From Paenisporosarcina sp. OV554 (lineage in GTDB: Bacteria > Bacillota > Bacilli > Bacillales_A > Planococcaceae): a stretch of DNA of 64,000 bases. The notes under the pieces were generated by a model, which was given only the letters and a program-made list of their open reading frames with translations, was not told the DNA's origin and did no database searches. Within the stretch, counting starts at the first letter, position 1. Each line of letters opens with the position of its first letter. Shown here piece after piece: positions 8,653 through 17,619 of this stretch. Where the stretch lies: assembly GCF_003058165.1 (NCBI RefSeq), contig NZ_QBUC01000017.1:23723-87722 (forward strand), written 5' to 3'. Made by a program: the position numbers and the translations under genes.

Positions 8653-10014
8653 CTAGATAACTACTGTGAATTTACTACCTTTTCCAAGTGTACTTTCTAC
8701 TTCAATACTTCCTCCATGTGCTTCCACTAACTCTTTTACAATGGAAAGACCTATACCAGATCCCCCATATTCACGCGAACGTGATTTTTCCACTCTGAAT
8801 AATTTTTCGAAGATAATCTCATGATTTTCTTCATGAATGCCGATGCCTTGATCGATTACTTGAATCACTGTTTTATTATTTATTCGAGTAACTTCTAAGC
8901 TTGTTGTTGTTCCTTCATTAGAATATTTAAGTGCATTATCCAATAAGTTCACCACGATTTGTTCTAGACGCAATGGATCTGCGAATACTTCAAAGCTCTT
9001 TGCACAATTCAATTCCAAATGGATGTTCTTTAAGTTAAACGACGGCAACATTCGTTCATAAAGATGAGAAAAGAAAGGCATCCCTTGAAATGATTGTTTG
9101 GAGACCGTAAAACTGGTCTCATCCATTTTGGCTAAATCAAAGAGATTCTTCACCAATTCCGTTAACCGTATAGATTCCTCATCGATAATTGAAAGATATT
9201 TTTGACGATCATCCCCATTTAATTCTGCCCTCATGGCAACCTTTGAGTAACCAGATAAATAAGTAAGTGGTGTCCGTAATTCATGTGAAATTGATGCCAA
9301 AAATTCAATACGGTCTTTCTTCACTCGCTCCAAATCGGAAGCCAATTTTTGAATAGAATTTGATAAATCTCCCAACTCGTCGTTACCTTGGGGAGGGAGT
9401 TTAACATTAAAGTTACCTTTACTTAGTTTCTCTGTTGCTTCTTTCATCCGTATTAAAGGACGTGTTAAAAACCTAGAAAGAATAAGATACACAACAAACA
9501 AGGAAACTAGACTGGCAAAGCCAGCAAGTAAAAAATGAAAATCCAGTTTGTTTACAAGGGACTGAATAGTTTCAGTGCTTTGAAACAAAATTAAATATCC
9601 AGCTTGTTCACCATTTACCTGGTATGGGTGCAAACTGGCGATAAAATCTTCATCTTCCCAGTTACTTTGAATTACTTGATCCTTATTAGGTTTTTGACTA
9701 GATATCCTGTTAACTACAGCCTTGAGGTTTGAACTATAACCATCTGAACTTATCATCATGTTGAATTCTTTATCTGTGATTACAACACGTCGCATACTAT
9801 CCGATTCCATCAACACAATGTGACGCATGGTATCTTCCGTATAATTGTCTTCAAGTATATCTCGATGATTTGATCCTTTTGAAACCAATTGAGAAAATTC
9901 CTCATCAATTCTGGTATGTACAATCGTTTGGTGAAGATACAACATGAGCAGCGATTCCATAATCAGAAACGTAACAATAAAATAAATAGCCATTTTAATA
10001 GATATTTTATTCAT
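8653..10014 (-). CDS. HAMP-domain sensor histidine kinase
   Basis: A 453-residue sensor kinase. Two membrane helices (about 8-28 and 161-183) flank an extracytoplasmic sensor of about 130 residues, followed by HAMP, the H-box FLASISHELRTPL (His 244), the N-box NLLDNALKYS, and the G boxes DQGIGI and GGSGIGLSIV. The start chosen is ATG 10014 (MNKISIKM), preceded by AAAGGGATG; in-frame ATGs further upstream have no better ribosome site and would put a short extra piece before the first helix. It heads the operon kinase, regulator, F510-type lipoprotein, CcdA-like, Lgt remnant. Its promoter carries the predicted box for its own regulator. The sensor lacks a His/Met cluster, so the ligand is not obvious. 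Confidence 0.92.
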   Translation of the reverse strand: MNKISIKMAIYFIVTFLIMESLLMLYLHQTIVHTRIDEEFSQLVSKGSNHRDILEDNYTEDTMRHIVLMESDSMRRVVITDKEFNMMISSDGYSSNLKAVVNRISSQKPNKDQVIQSNWEDEDFIASLHPYQVNGEQAGYLILFQSTETIQSLVNKLDFHFLLAGFASLVSLFVVYLILSRFLTRPLIRMKEATEKLSKGNFNVKLPPQGNDELGDLSNSIQKLASDLERVKKDRIEFLASISHELRTPLTYLSGYSKVAMRAELNGDDRQKYLSIIDEESIRLTELVKNLFDLAKMDETSFTVSKQSFQGMPFFSHLYERMLPSFNLKNIHLELNCAKSFEVFADPLRLEQIVVNLLDNALKYSNEGTTTSLEVTRINNKTVIQVIDQGIGIHEENHEIIFEKLFRVEKSRSREYGGSGIGLSIVKELVEAHGGSIEVESTLGKGSKFTVVI

Positions 10015-10058
10015 AAACACACACATCCCTTTGTCCATGTAATAATGATACTTGAAAA

Positions 10059-10079
10059 TTATGAAGAAATTATGCAGAC
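10059..10079 (-). promoter_or_regulatory. predicted response-regulator box, kinase/regulator operon
   Basis: On the minus strand GTCTGCATA, then ATTTCTTCATAA, ends 8 nt before the -10 TATCAT (10045-10050). It is the most diverged of the five copies in its second half-site and suggests autoregulation. Confidence 0.65.
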
Positions 10080-10370
10080 ACAATAATATCATTTAATAGT
10101 TTGGTAAATTCAACTTGGATAACAATAACATTTTTCGCAACACTCCAAACAGACAATTCCTTAAAATGCGTTAATAACTACTAACAAAGCCTATTAAAAG
10201 AGCAGTAACAATATTATCTAAGCTTAATTAAAGACATTTACTTATAAAAAAATTAGTAAGGACTTGGAAGCTAGAAAAGGTCTCAGATTTGATTTCAAAA
10301 TAAAAAACGCTATACCCTTCCCTCCCTTTTAAAAGTACGTTTAATACCCAACTGTGTTTCAATTAAGCAA

Positions 10371-10412
10371 AATAACCGCCAAAGAGTGTGAGAACACTTT
10401 TTGGCGGTTATT
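10371..10412. terminator. long hairpin with GAGA loop, probable end of the multicopper oxidase transcript
   Basis: A 19-bp stem (10371-10389 with 10394-10412, one G-U pair) closes on the GNRA tetraloop GAGA. There is no long T-run, so it may act as a 3'-end stabiliser or a bidirectional terminator. Confidence 0.6.
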
Positions 10413-10431
10413 AATAGAAAGATTATTTCCC

Positions 10432-10530
10432 CTAAGGTTTCATTTTTAAGAGATTCCCTGTTTTTTCATCGTAAAAACGAAGTAAGTCTCCATCAACGAT
10501 TTCATCCGAATATTCAAGTTCTGCACTCTC
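10432..10530 (-). pseudogene. C-terminal remnant of an LtaS-type sulfatase
   Basis: The minus strand encodes ELEYSDEIVDGDLLRFYDEK and ends at TAG 10432. This matches the end of the intact LtaS-type protein of this window, which reads LSDKIVNGDLLRFY. Only about 30 residues remain and there is no start, so it is a relic of a second lipoteichoic-acid-synthase-like gene. Confidence 0.65.
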
Positions 10531-10609
10531 AATATAAGAAAAAATAATTTTTCACATAGGTCCTTACGCCAACTTTCTGATTGAATGACACTCGCATTTT
10601 ACCAGTATC

Positions 10610-12226
10610 TTATTCTGGACGATTATTCGCATTAGGATCAGGCGTGAAATCAGGCTTAAATCCATCATAAATTACATGCGTTACCATTCCAGCCGATGCA
10701 TGATGCAAATCATGGCAGTGGAACATCCAATTACCTGGATTGTCTGCTTTAAATGCTACAACATATTCTTCGCCAGGTTTCAAATTCAAAGTATCTTTAA
10801 TAATTGGAGACCCTTGAACTGCCTTGCCATTTTTGCTCAATACTTGGAAGAAGTGACCATGTAAATGCATCGGGTGATCATCACTTTTAGAGTTATTGAT
10901 CAATTTTACTTTTACCAAGTCTCCTTCTTTAACTTGAAGATTATCTGTATTTGGAAATGTTTTATCATTAATTGTATACTTTTTCTGCATTTTATGGGAA
11001 TCAGTGTTTAAATCCATGGTGTATTCTAAATCATATTTCTGGTCAAGTGAAAACTCTGCTTTCTTCTCTTTACCGTATGAAATTAGATCGAATATTGGTA
11101 ATTTTTCTTTCTCATCGGATTGATCAACACTTTCACCCGAAAATCCTTCGTACTTAATTAATGCTTTCATTCCTTGAGTAGCTTCCATATCTCCATGACA
11201 TTCTAGATACCAATTACCAGGGTTGTTTGCATTAAATTCTATATCGTAACGTTCGCCAGGAGCGATAGATATTAATTCATCTTTAATTACCGCTGGATCA
11301 TTTATTTCTTGTCCATCAGTACCGATGACTTTAAAGTCATGACCGTGTAAGTGAATCTTGTGGGACATAAAACCAGCGTTAACCAGTCGAAGTCTCACTT
11401 TATCCCCTTCTTTTACAGGTAAAGGAGTAACATCCTTCCCACTTTTCCCGTTTATGATAAACGTATCATACATGCTGCTCATGTCATGTCCCATATCAGC
11501 ATCATCAGATTTTTCTTCTTCTTTCATATCCGTACTGCTATGGTCCATGCCCTCCATGCTACCGGAATCAGTGCTCTCGTCCATCTGCATTGACCCCTTG
11601 TCACTCATCCACTCATCTAATACCAGAGAATAGTCTTTATCGAATTTCCCATCATTTTTACCTTCAATAATAAATGAACCATAAAGGCCCTTGTCTACTT
11701 GGTTTACTCCATCTTGATGAGAATGATACCAATACGTTCCAGGAACAGAGGCATTAAACTCATAAGTAAAACTCTCCCCGGGTTGTACTGCATTCATTGT
11801 TAACCCAGGTATTCCATCCATATTATTAGGAACAGGTATACCGTGCCAATGAATTGTCACAGGATCTTGCAACTCATTTTTAAGATTGATTTTAACATCT
11901 TCCCCTTCTTGAACTCTAATCTCAGGTCCAGGGACCGAGCCATTAAAAGTCCAAGCCGTTATATCTTTTCCCTCTGTTAATGTGTGTTTACGTACTTGTG
12001 CAACTAATGTAAATTCATTTTTTTCTATTTTTTCAGTGGAGACAGTTGGTTGTAATCCCTTAGTTGTTGTGTCTTCAGCTTTTCCTTCTTGTTCTTGTTT
12101 CTCTCCCATATCCATGTTGCTGTGGTCCATGCCGTTCATTGAATTTGAATCTGAACATGCACCTAATATTAATATGAATAGGAGAAGGCTAAAAATCTGT
12201 ATTAGTCTTTTTGTCAAAGTTGACAC
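10610..12226 (-). CDS. mco: multicopper oxidase, lipoprotein type
   Basis: A 538-residue CueO/laccase-like oxidase expected to oxidise Cu(I) outside the membrane. A lipobox LGAC places the lipidated Cys at residue 24. All copper motifs are present: HWHG (126-129), HSH (168-170), HPMHLHGH near 455, and HCHDLHHASAGM starting at 503. Met/Asp/His-rich segments at 30-40 and 211-252 resemble copper-loading regions of CueO. The start is ATG with GGAGG at good spacing. It is monocistronic: a regulator box and a -10 (TAGTAT) lie upstream and a hairpin lies downstream. It is divided from copA by about 450 bp and carries no CsoR-type box, so its control appears to run through the two-component system rather than CsoR. 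Confidence 0.96.
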   Translation of the reverse strand: MSTLTKRLIQIFSLLLFILILGACSDSNSMNGMDHSNMDMGEKQEQEGKAEDTTTKGLQPTVSTEKIEKNEFTLVAQVRKHTLTEGKDITAWTFNGSVPGPEIRVQEGEDVKINLKNELQDPVTIHWHGIPVPNNMDGIPGLTMNAVQPGESFTYEFNASVPGTYWYHSHQDGVNQVDKGLYGSFIIEGKNDGKFDKDYSLVLDEWMSDKGSMQMDESTDSGSMEGMDHSSTDMKEEEKSDDADMGHDMSSMYDTFIINGKSGKDVTPLPVKEGDKVRLRLVNAGFMSHKIHLHGHDFKVIGTDGQEINDPAVIKDELISIAPGERYDIEFNANNPGNWYLECHGDMEATQGMKALIKYEGFSGESVDQSDEKEKLPIFDLISYGKEKKAEFSLDQKYDLEYTMDLNTDSHKMQKKYTINDKTFPNTDNLQVKEGDLVKVKLINNSKSDDHPMHLHGHFFQVLSKNGKAVQGSPIIKDTLNLKPGEEYVVAFKADNPGNWMFHCHDLHHASAGMVTHVIYDGFKPDFTPDPNANNRPE

Positions 12227-12261
12227 CTCCGTGTAATTTCTTAATCAATACTACACCTAAA

Positions 12262-12282
12262 GTATGGAGAATCTATGCAGAT
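12262..12282 (-). promoter_or_regulatory. predicted response-regulator box, multicopper oxidase promoter
   Basis: Minus-strand ATCTGCATA, then GATTCTCCATAC, ends 8 nt before the -10 TAGTAT (12248-12253). Confidence 0.75.
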
Positions 12283-12635
12283 AACTTGGTGGACTTATAT
12301 ATTTATTAATTCTCCCCAAATTATAGGATTAATTAGTATTCTATTTAGACAATAAATAAGGTGTTAAAGTTTTTGTAGAATAAAAGAGGCTAACCCTATT
12401 TCTAAACTAATTAAAATTCGAATAAACCTTATCAAAGCAAAGTGTTTCTATATCGAAACTTAATGTTTCATATTACTTTGGTTCAAAAAACATAGGTGCT
12501 AAGCCTGTTGCAATAGTATCCCAAGTAGCCACAGCTAAAAAATAAACTTACATTATCCAACGCCTTTGCGATAAGGGTTTTTAATTTGAAATACAATAGG
12601 ATATAAGTGTAATAATACATTTTACTTAGACGGAA
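12283..12635. other. intergenic stretch with a short coding remnant
   Basis: The only coding-like signal is a plus-strand tail near 12483-12545 reading SKNIGAKPVAIVSQVATAKK and a stop, with no start. I do not recognise it. The rest is AT-rich and shows no gene. Confidence 0.35.
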
Positions 12636-12667
12636 AATAAAAAACGAACCACTTAAGTAAGTCGTTT
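12636..12667 (-). terminator. terminator of copA
   Basis: On the minus strand a hairpin with loop TTAA and closing pairs ACGA/TCGT is followed by TTTTTTATTTT. Confidence 0.65.
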
Positions 12668-12674
12668 CAACGTC

Positions 12675-15080
12675 TTAGTTCGAAATTTTTGCGCGTTGTA
12701 AACGTAAAGCATTTAATACAACCGATACAGAACTAAATGCCATTGCAGCTCCAGCTAGCCAAGGTGCCAAAAATCCTGCAGCTGCGATAGGTATTCCTAC
12801 TGCATTGTAGGCTAACGCCCAGAATAAGTTTTGTTTAATATTACGTACAGTTAAACGACTCATTTGAATCGCATCAACAGCACGCATTAAATCTCCTTGC
12901 ATCAATGTAATATCCGCGGCTTCCATCGCAACCGATGTACCTGTACCCATAGCCATACCAACATCTGCCGTTGCTAAAGCCGGTGCATCATTTAGTCCAT
13001 CACCTGCCATTGCCACCCGTTTGCCTTGAGCTTTTAGCTTCGCCACAACGTCTGCTTTTTCAGTTGGTAAAACACCAGCGAATACTTCTTCTATCCCTAC
13101 TTGTGCTGCAATCGCTTGTGCAGTTCGCTCCTGGTCTCCTGTTAACATAACGACATGCAATCCTAATTTTTTCATTTCTGAGATAGCCGTTGCTGAAGAG
13201 TCTTTTACTGTGTCTGCAACTGCTATTAATCCGGCGTATTTACCTTCTACGGCTATAAACATAACGGTTTTACCTTGCGATTCTAATTCACTTGCTTCTG
13301 TTTCATTGAAAGATACCTTCGACTCGTTCAGTAACTTTCGAGTACCAATCAATAGATTTGAACCATCAACTACTGCACGAATTCCGTGCCCAGGGATGGC
13401 TTCAAATGATTCTACCGAAAGTTTTCCATCATCGCCATACGCAGTAATTGCAGTAGCGACAGGGTGCTCAGATTGACTTTCGGCTGCAGCAGCAAGTGAA
13501 ACGATACGGTTGTGTTCAAATCCTTCTGCTACTACGAATTCAGTCACTTCCGGTCGACCATTCGTGATTGTACCCGTTTTATCTAAGACAATCGTATCGA
13601 TGTGTTTTGTGTTTTCCATAGATTCTGCAGTTTTAAACAAAACTCCTAGTTCTGCAGCTCGACCAGATCCAGCCATAATAGATGTAGGTGTTGCTAATCC
13701 AAGTGCACATGGACATGCAATTACAAGCACGGCAATTGTGCTTTCTAACGCATTTGCAAATTCTCCTGGAGAGAAAATGAAATACCATGCGATAAAAGTC
13801 AGTACAGCTATACCCACAACGATTGGCACAAAAATACTTGAAATTTGGTCAGCTAATCGTTGTATTGGTGCTTTTGATCCTTGTGCTTCTTCAACTACAC
13901 GGATGATACTCGATAGCACAGTATCTTTACCAATATTCTGTGCTTTTACACGTAAATTTCCATTTGCATTAACGGTTGCTGCATAAACAACGTCACCTGT
14001 CGCTTTATCTACCGGCAAGCTTTCACCCGTTAACATTGATTCATCTACTGCAGAATTTCCTGAAATGACTTCTGCATCAACCGGAATAGATGAACCTGGT
14101 TTAATCATCAGGATGTCTCCTATTCGAACTTCATCAATAGGAACTTCTTGTGTAATGCCATCTCGCTCCACGAATGCCATTTTGGGTTGAAGTTTCATTA
14201 GCTTTTGAATGGCATCGGAAGAACGACCCTTTGCTCGAGCTTCAAAGACTTTACCAAGAATGATTAAGGTGATTAACACTGCACTTGTTTCAAAATACAA
14301 GCCAATACTATGGGTACCTATATGCTCTAAATTTATTAATACTAGATAAACACTGTAAAAATAGGCAGCTGATGTTCCTAAAGCAACTAGTACATCCATG
14401 TTGGCACTTTTATTGCGCAGTGCAAAGTAGGCACCTTTATAAAATGTCCACCCTATCCAAAACTGTACAGGAGTTGCTAGTGCCCATTGCACAAAAGGAT
14501 TCATTAAAAATTCTGGTACGTACATCCATGAAGTGAATGTAAAGTGAGCCACCATAGTCCATAAAAGTGGAAGAGATAACAGCGCTGAGATTAGAAATAG
14601 ACGAGTTTTCTTTTTAATTTCCACTTTACGGTGATCTACTTTTTCACCCTTTTGTTCATTCTTAAATTCAGCGTCGTATCCAAGGGATTGAATTTTCTTT
14701 ATAAAATCATCCGGTGACAAAACGGTTGGATCAAATGAAACACGACCTGTTTCTAAAGCCAAATTGACCGTTGCGTTTTGTACTCCCTCCATACGATTAA
14801 GTCCTTTTTCAATACGCGTGGAACAAGCTGCACAAGTCATACCTATTATATTTAAATCTACTTCTTCCTTCATTACGTCATAACCAAGAGTTCTAATTTT
14901 ATCTTGTAAAGAAGATACGTTTGTTTCCTCTTCGTTAAACGAAACACTCGCTTTTTCAGTTGCAAAATTAACCGTCGCACCAGAGACACCATCCATACGT
15001 TGTAATCCTTTTTCTATTCGATTCGCGCAAGCCGCACAGGTCATACCCGTTATCGCAATATCGGTCTTTTTTTCAGCCAC
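12675..15080 (-). CDS. copA: Cu(I)-exporting P1B-type ATPase CopA
   Basis: An 801-residue copper-transporting P-type ATPase that pumps Cu(I) out of the cytoplasm. Two N-terminal HMA domains each carry CxxC (Cys 15/18 and Cys 83/86). Eight membrane helices, the TGES actuator loop (351-354), the CPC copper site (456-458) in [14 protein letters not shown], the phosphorylated Asp in DKTGT (D500), and the hinge [10 protein letters not shown] are all present. Length and layout are as in Bacillus CopA. The start is GTG 15080 with AAGGG ten bases upstream. A terminator separates it from copZ, and a CsoR-type box lies 18-34 bp upstream, so it probably has its own copper-responsive promoter while receiving copper from CopZ. 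Confidence 0.97.
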   Translation of the reverse strand: MAEKKTDIAITGMTCAACANRIEKGLQRMDGVSGATVNFATEKASVSFNEEETNVSSLQDKIRTLGYDVMKEEVDLNIIGMTCAACSTRIEKGLNRMEGVQNATVNLALETGRVSFDPTVLSPDDFIKKIQSLGYDAEFKNEQKGEKVDHRKVEIKKKTRLFLISALLSLPLLWTMVAHFTFTSWMYVPEFLMNPFVQWALATPVQFWIGWTFYKGAYFALRNKSANMDVLVALGTSAAYFYSVYLVLINLEHIGTHSIGLYFETSAVLITLIILGKVFEARAKGRSSDAIQKLMKLQPKMAFVERDGITQEVPIDEVRIGDILMIKPGSSIPVDAEVISGNSAVDESMLTGESLPVDKATGDVVYAATVNANGNLRVKAQNIGKDTVLSSIIRVVEEAQGSKAPIQRLADQISSIFVPIVVGIAVLTFIAWYFIFSPGEFANALESTIAVLVIACPCALGLATPTSIMAGSGRAAELGVLFKTAESMENTKHIDTIVLDKTGTITNGRPEVTEFVVAEGFEHNRIVSLAAAAESQSEHPVATAITAYGDDGKLSVESFEAIPGHGIRAVVDGSNLLIGTRKLLNESKVSFNETEASELESQGKTVMFIAVEGKYAGLIAVADTVKDSSATAISEMKKLGLHVVMLTGDQERTAQAIAAQVGIEEVFAGVLPTEKADVVAKLKAQGKRVAMAGDGLNDAPALATADVGMAMGTGTSVAMEAADITLMQGDLMRAVDAIQMSRLTVRNIKQNLFWALAYNAVGIPIAAAGFLAPWLAGAAMAFSSVSVVLNALRLQRAKISN

Positions 15081-15097
15081 TTTATTTCATCCCTTTC

Positions 15098-15114
15098 ATA
15101 CCATGGTAGGGTAT
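15098..15114 (-). promoter_or_regulatory. CsoR-type operator upstream of copA
   Basis: Inverted repeat ATACCATGGTAGGGTAT between the copZ terminator and the copA ribosome site. Unlike the other boxes, it is not flanked by clear -35/-10 elements at 18-nt spacing. Confidence 0.65.
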
Positions 15115-15123
15115 ATTTGATTT

Positions 15124-15151
15124 AAAAAAATTACTGCGATTTACGCAGCAA
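15124..15151 (-). terminator. terminator of csoR-copZ
   Basis: Minus-strand TTGCTGCG / CGCAGTAA hairpin followed by TTTTTTT. An almost identical hairpin follows the second copZ. Confidence 0.85.
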
Positions 15152-15159
15152 TTTTCTTA

Positions 15160-15369
15160 TTAAGCCCCTACAGAGTATCCTTGATCTTCAATCGTATCTG
15201 TAATTTCTTGAACATCAACCTTGTTATTAAATTCAATATCTACCGTACCGTTGTTTAATTGTACATTCACTGTCTCCACGCCGTTAATTGCACCTACGCT
15301 ATTTTCAATTGATTTTACACAATGTCCACAAGACATTCCTTGTACTTGTAAAGTAACTTGATTAGCCAT
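15160..15369 (-). CDS. copZ: copper chaperone CopZ
   Basis: A 69-residue single HMA-domain protein. The copper-binding motif is GMSCGHC with Cys 14 and Cys 17. It carries Cu(I) in the cytoplasm to the CopA HMA domains. It follows csoR by 15 bp in one operon and ends at a strong terminator. It is nearly identical to the second copy at 24943-25152; only a handful of residues differ, which points to a recent duplication of the csoR-copZ cassette. The start is ATG with GGGGGA upstream. Confidence 0.96.
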   Translation of the reverse strand: MANQVTLQVQGMSCGHCVKSIENSVGAINGVETVNVQLNNGTVDIEFNNKVDVQEITDTIEDQGYSVGA

Positions 15370-15384
15370 TTTAAATTCCCCCTC

Positions 15385-15720
15385 TTATTTTCTCATTAAT
15401 TTTTGAAACGTAACTAACAATTCATCGAGCACTTCTTCATCACCTTCAGTTAATCGGTCAACTACACAGCCTTTTAAATGCCCTTTCAAAAGCACTTTAG
15501 CTACACTGTTCAATGCACTTTGAGTGGCAGAAAGCTGAGTGATAATATCATCACAATAAACGTCTTTATCTACCATGCCTTTAATGCCTCGAATTTGACC
15601 TTCAATACGGTTTAATCGATGAACTAAATCTGTTTTTACAGTTTCAGGATGATGACTTTTTCTACACGATTCATTAGAGACCACAGGACTCAATGATGAT
15701 TCTTCCATTATATTACCCAC
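15385..15720 (-). CDS. csoR: copper-sensing repressor CsoR, copy 1
   Basis: A 111-residue all-helical DUF156 repressor that releases DNA when it binds Cu(I). The Cu-type ligand set is Cys 56 (in YCDD), His 81 and Cys 85 (in GHLKGC), unlike the nickel sensors RcnR/InrS or the persulfide sensor CstR. The DNA-contact segment HRLNRIEGQIRGIKGM is intact. The start chosen is GTG 15720, seven bases after GGAGG, and it aligns with the ATG start of copy 2. An ATG ten codons upstream lacks a ribosome site. Its own promoter has a CsoR box in the spacer between TTTACA and TATAAT, indicating autorepression. Confidence 0.94.
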   Translation of the reverse strand: MGNIMEESSLSPVVSNESCRKSHHPETVKTDLVHRLNRIEGQIRGIKGMVDKDVYCDDIITQLSATQSALNSVAKVLLKGHLKGCVVDRLTEGDEEVLDELLVTFQKLMRK

Positions 15721-15748
15721 AAACCAGCCTCCAAACTTTATTACATTC

Positions 15749-15778
15749 ATTATATGATACCTACTAGGGGTATGTAAA
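15749..15778 (-). promoter_or_regulatory. csoR1 promoter with CsoR operator in the spacer
   Basis: -35 TTTACA (15773-15778), 18-nt spacer and -10 TATAAT (15749-15754). The box ATACCTACTAGGGGTAT fills the spacer (15757-15773). Confidence 0.85.
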
Positions 15779-15891
15779 GGATATTTAATAATTTATTTTT
15801 AAACTCTAACCATAAAGAGCGATCATAGTCTATATTTGACTCATAAATCCTCTATTTCACTACACACTCCTGTTCTAATTTCTTCTTACAT

Positions 15892-15932
15892 AAAAAAGAC
15901 AAAAGGCCAGCTGAATTATTTCGGCTAACCTC
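15892..15932 (-). terminator. terminator of the seven-gene ABC operon
   Basis: Minus-strand GGTTAGC / GCTGGCC stem followed by TTTTGTCTTTTTT, about 60 bp after the last gene of the operon. Confidence 0.65.
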
Positions 15933-15988
15933 TATACAAGAATTGTTTTTATTAGTGATGCTTTTACCAACAAAGTTGAAGTGTTATT

Positions 15989-16597
15989 TTAAAAATTCTC
16001 TAGTCCGATACGTTGAATAAATTTATGAAATGGCTCTCTCTTTTTACCATTCTCCGAATAATAACACACCATTTTGTCAATACGAGTATACAACTCTTCA
16101 GGTGTTAACTTTTCACCCACAAGTTTTCCTACCTCTGCATCAAAACCTTTTGACTTTCCTCCTATATATAAATTGTACGTGTCTTTCATTTTCATAATAC
16201 CAATATCCGATACCATCGGTTCACCGCACCCGATAGGACAGCCAGTATATGCTGGTTTTAAGGTTAGTGGGACAGGAATTCCTGATATTCTACGATTAAT
16301 TTCTTTCGCCACAGGCATACCTTCCTCTTCAGATCCTTTACAAAAGTTACAAGTCCGCAAGCTTTTTACAAAGTTACCCACAGGATAACAATGAAGACCA
16401 ACTTGTTCAAACTCTTTTTTGATTTCTTCGAACTTATCTTCCTCAATTTCCAGATACAACTGTTGGAATGTGGTCAGTTCAATTTCGGCATCTTGCGGTA
16501 AGTATGACGCCAAAGTCATCAGCTGTTTTGCATTTAATTTGGCGCCAAATGCGATCCCACCATTTACAGCAATTTGAATAGTTTTAGATATACTCAT
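15989..16597 (-). CDS. small siroheme/4Fe-4S nitrite-sulfite-reductase-like protein
   Basis: A 202-residue protein resembling one half of the siroheme nitrite/sulfite reductase fold. It has an N-terminal ferredoxin-like half domain (about 1-70) and then the Fe-S/siroheme region with Cys 83 and Cys 86 (RTCNFCKG) and Cys 120 and Cys 124 (GCPIGCGEPM). Full-size enzymes have about 450-600 residues and C-x5-C; here the first pair is C-x2-C, so it is an unusual short member whose reaction cannot be predicted. Its start overlaps the stop of the preceding ATPase gene (ATGA), so it is translationally coupled as the last gene of the copper-box ABC operon. That position suggests it processes whatever the transporter brings in. 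Confidence 0.75.
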   Translation of the reverse strand: MSISKTIQIAVNGGIAFGAKLNAKQLMTLASYLPQDAEIELTTFQQLYLEIEEDKFEEIKKEFEQVGLHCYPVGNFVKSLRTCNFCKGSEEEGMPVAKEINRRISGIPVPLTLKPAYTGCPIGCGEPMVSDIGIMKMKDTYNLYIGGKSKGFDAEVGKLVGEKLTPEELYTRIDKMVCYYSENGKKREPFHKFIQRIGLENF

Positions 16598-17619
16598 ACT
16601 AATGCTCCACTTCGTTCAGAAATTCCCATTTTCGAACTACCAAAACAATGGCATGCAACAGATTGTACTTTATCAATTTGTTCAAGAGAAGGTACGACAT
16701 TGTGACAAACTGCCTCTTGATGCGGACACCTTGAAACAAAAGCACACCCTAAAGTTTTTTTCGTCGAATCGACTTCTCCATCCAAAATCATAGTTTCACG
16801 ATTTTCAATAAAGGAATTTAAGTCTTTCACTACAGACACGAGGGCTTTTGTATATGGATGAGTAGGAAAGTCGATAATTTTCTGTGTTTCACCTATTTCA
16901 ACTATGCTCCCTTGGTACATAACCGCAATACGATCACACATATAACTAGCAGTAGATAGATCATGCGTTATGAACAACATTGTCAACCCCATCTTTTCAC
17001 GTAAATCTAACAATAAATTAAGAATTCCAGCTCGAACTGATACATCAAGCATGGATGTCGGTTCATCGGCAGCAATAAAGGAGGGTTCCAAAATAACTGC
17101 TCTCGCAATTGCAATCCGTTGTCTTTGCCCACCACTCAATTGGTGTGGAAACCGATTCAAGAAATCTTCAGCTGGAATCAGTTCAATTGCTTCCGTTGTT
17201 TCCTTAACTTTTTGATATTTCTCTTCCTTTGTCATATTAGGTTTATGTGCATGCAAAGGTTCCATCAGGATGTCGACGATACGCATCCCGGGATTTAATG
17301 TATCGTATGGATCTTGAAAAATCATTTGCATGTCTTTTCGAACTTTCGTTGTTTTCTCATCTGACAATCCACAGAGATTTTGACCGTTAAACAAAATCTT
17401 CCCATTAGATTCATTCATTAAGCGCATAATCATTCGTACGGTTGTTGTCTTTCCGCAACCACTTTCTCCTATAATACCCAAAATCTCTCCTTTTTCTATC
17501 GAAAAAGAAACGTTATTAACCGCATAAACATCTGTTTTCTTTGGCTTAAGAAAGGATCCCGAGCGCCGCACAAAGGTTTTCTTTAAGTTAACGACTTCAA
17601 GAAGTGTAGGTAAGCTCAT
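16594..17619 (-). CDS. oligopeptide-type ABC transporter ATPase (OppF/DppF-like), operon 1
   Basis: A 341-residue nucleotide-binding subunit. Walker A is GESGCGKTT, the signature is LSGGQRQRIAIARA, and Walker B is FIAADEPTSMLD followed by the switch His in ITHD. The C-terminal oligopeptide-transporter extension carries the usual Cys cluster (GCAFVSRCPH..AVC and later VACHC). It overlaps the upstream ATPase gene by 23 bp and the downstream reductase-like gene by 4 bp, so it is tightly coupled in the operon. The ATG start has GGAGGAGG upstream. It drives uptake together with the second ATPase and two permeases. Confidence 0.93.
   Translation of the reverse strand: MSLPTLLEVVNLKKTFVRRSGSFLKPKKTDVYAVNNVSFSIEKGEILGIIGESGCGKTTTVRMIMRLMNESNGKILFNGQNLCGLSDEKTTKVRKDMQMIFQDPYDTLNPGMRIVDILMEPLHAHKPNMTKEEKYQKVKETTEAIELIPAEDFLNRFPHQLSGGQRQRIAIARAVILEPSFIAADEPTSMLDVSVRAGILNLLLDLREKMGLTMLFITHDLSTASYMCDRIAVMYQGSIVEIGETQKIIDFPTHPYTKALVSVVKDLNSFIENRETMILDGEVDSTKKTLGCAFVSRCPHQEAVCHNVVPSLEQIDKVQSVACHCFGSSKMGISERSGALV

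Noticed and set aside
8306..8730. Plus-strand open frames over the regulator and kinase genes
   Set aside because: They are antisense to well-supported coding regions, without ribosome sites.
12241..12262. ATACTACACCTAAAGTAT near the multicopper oxidase as a CsoR box
   Set aside because: It lacks the G/C-rich CCC/GGG core of the other boxes and overlaps the -10 of the two-component promoter; the resemblance is probably chance.
15385..15720. The CsoR proteins as nickel sensors (RcnR/InrS) or persulfide sensor CstR
   Set aside because: All three copies have the Cys-His-Cys copper set, and copies 1 and 2 are encoded beside copZ.
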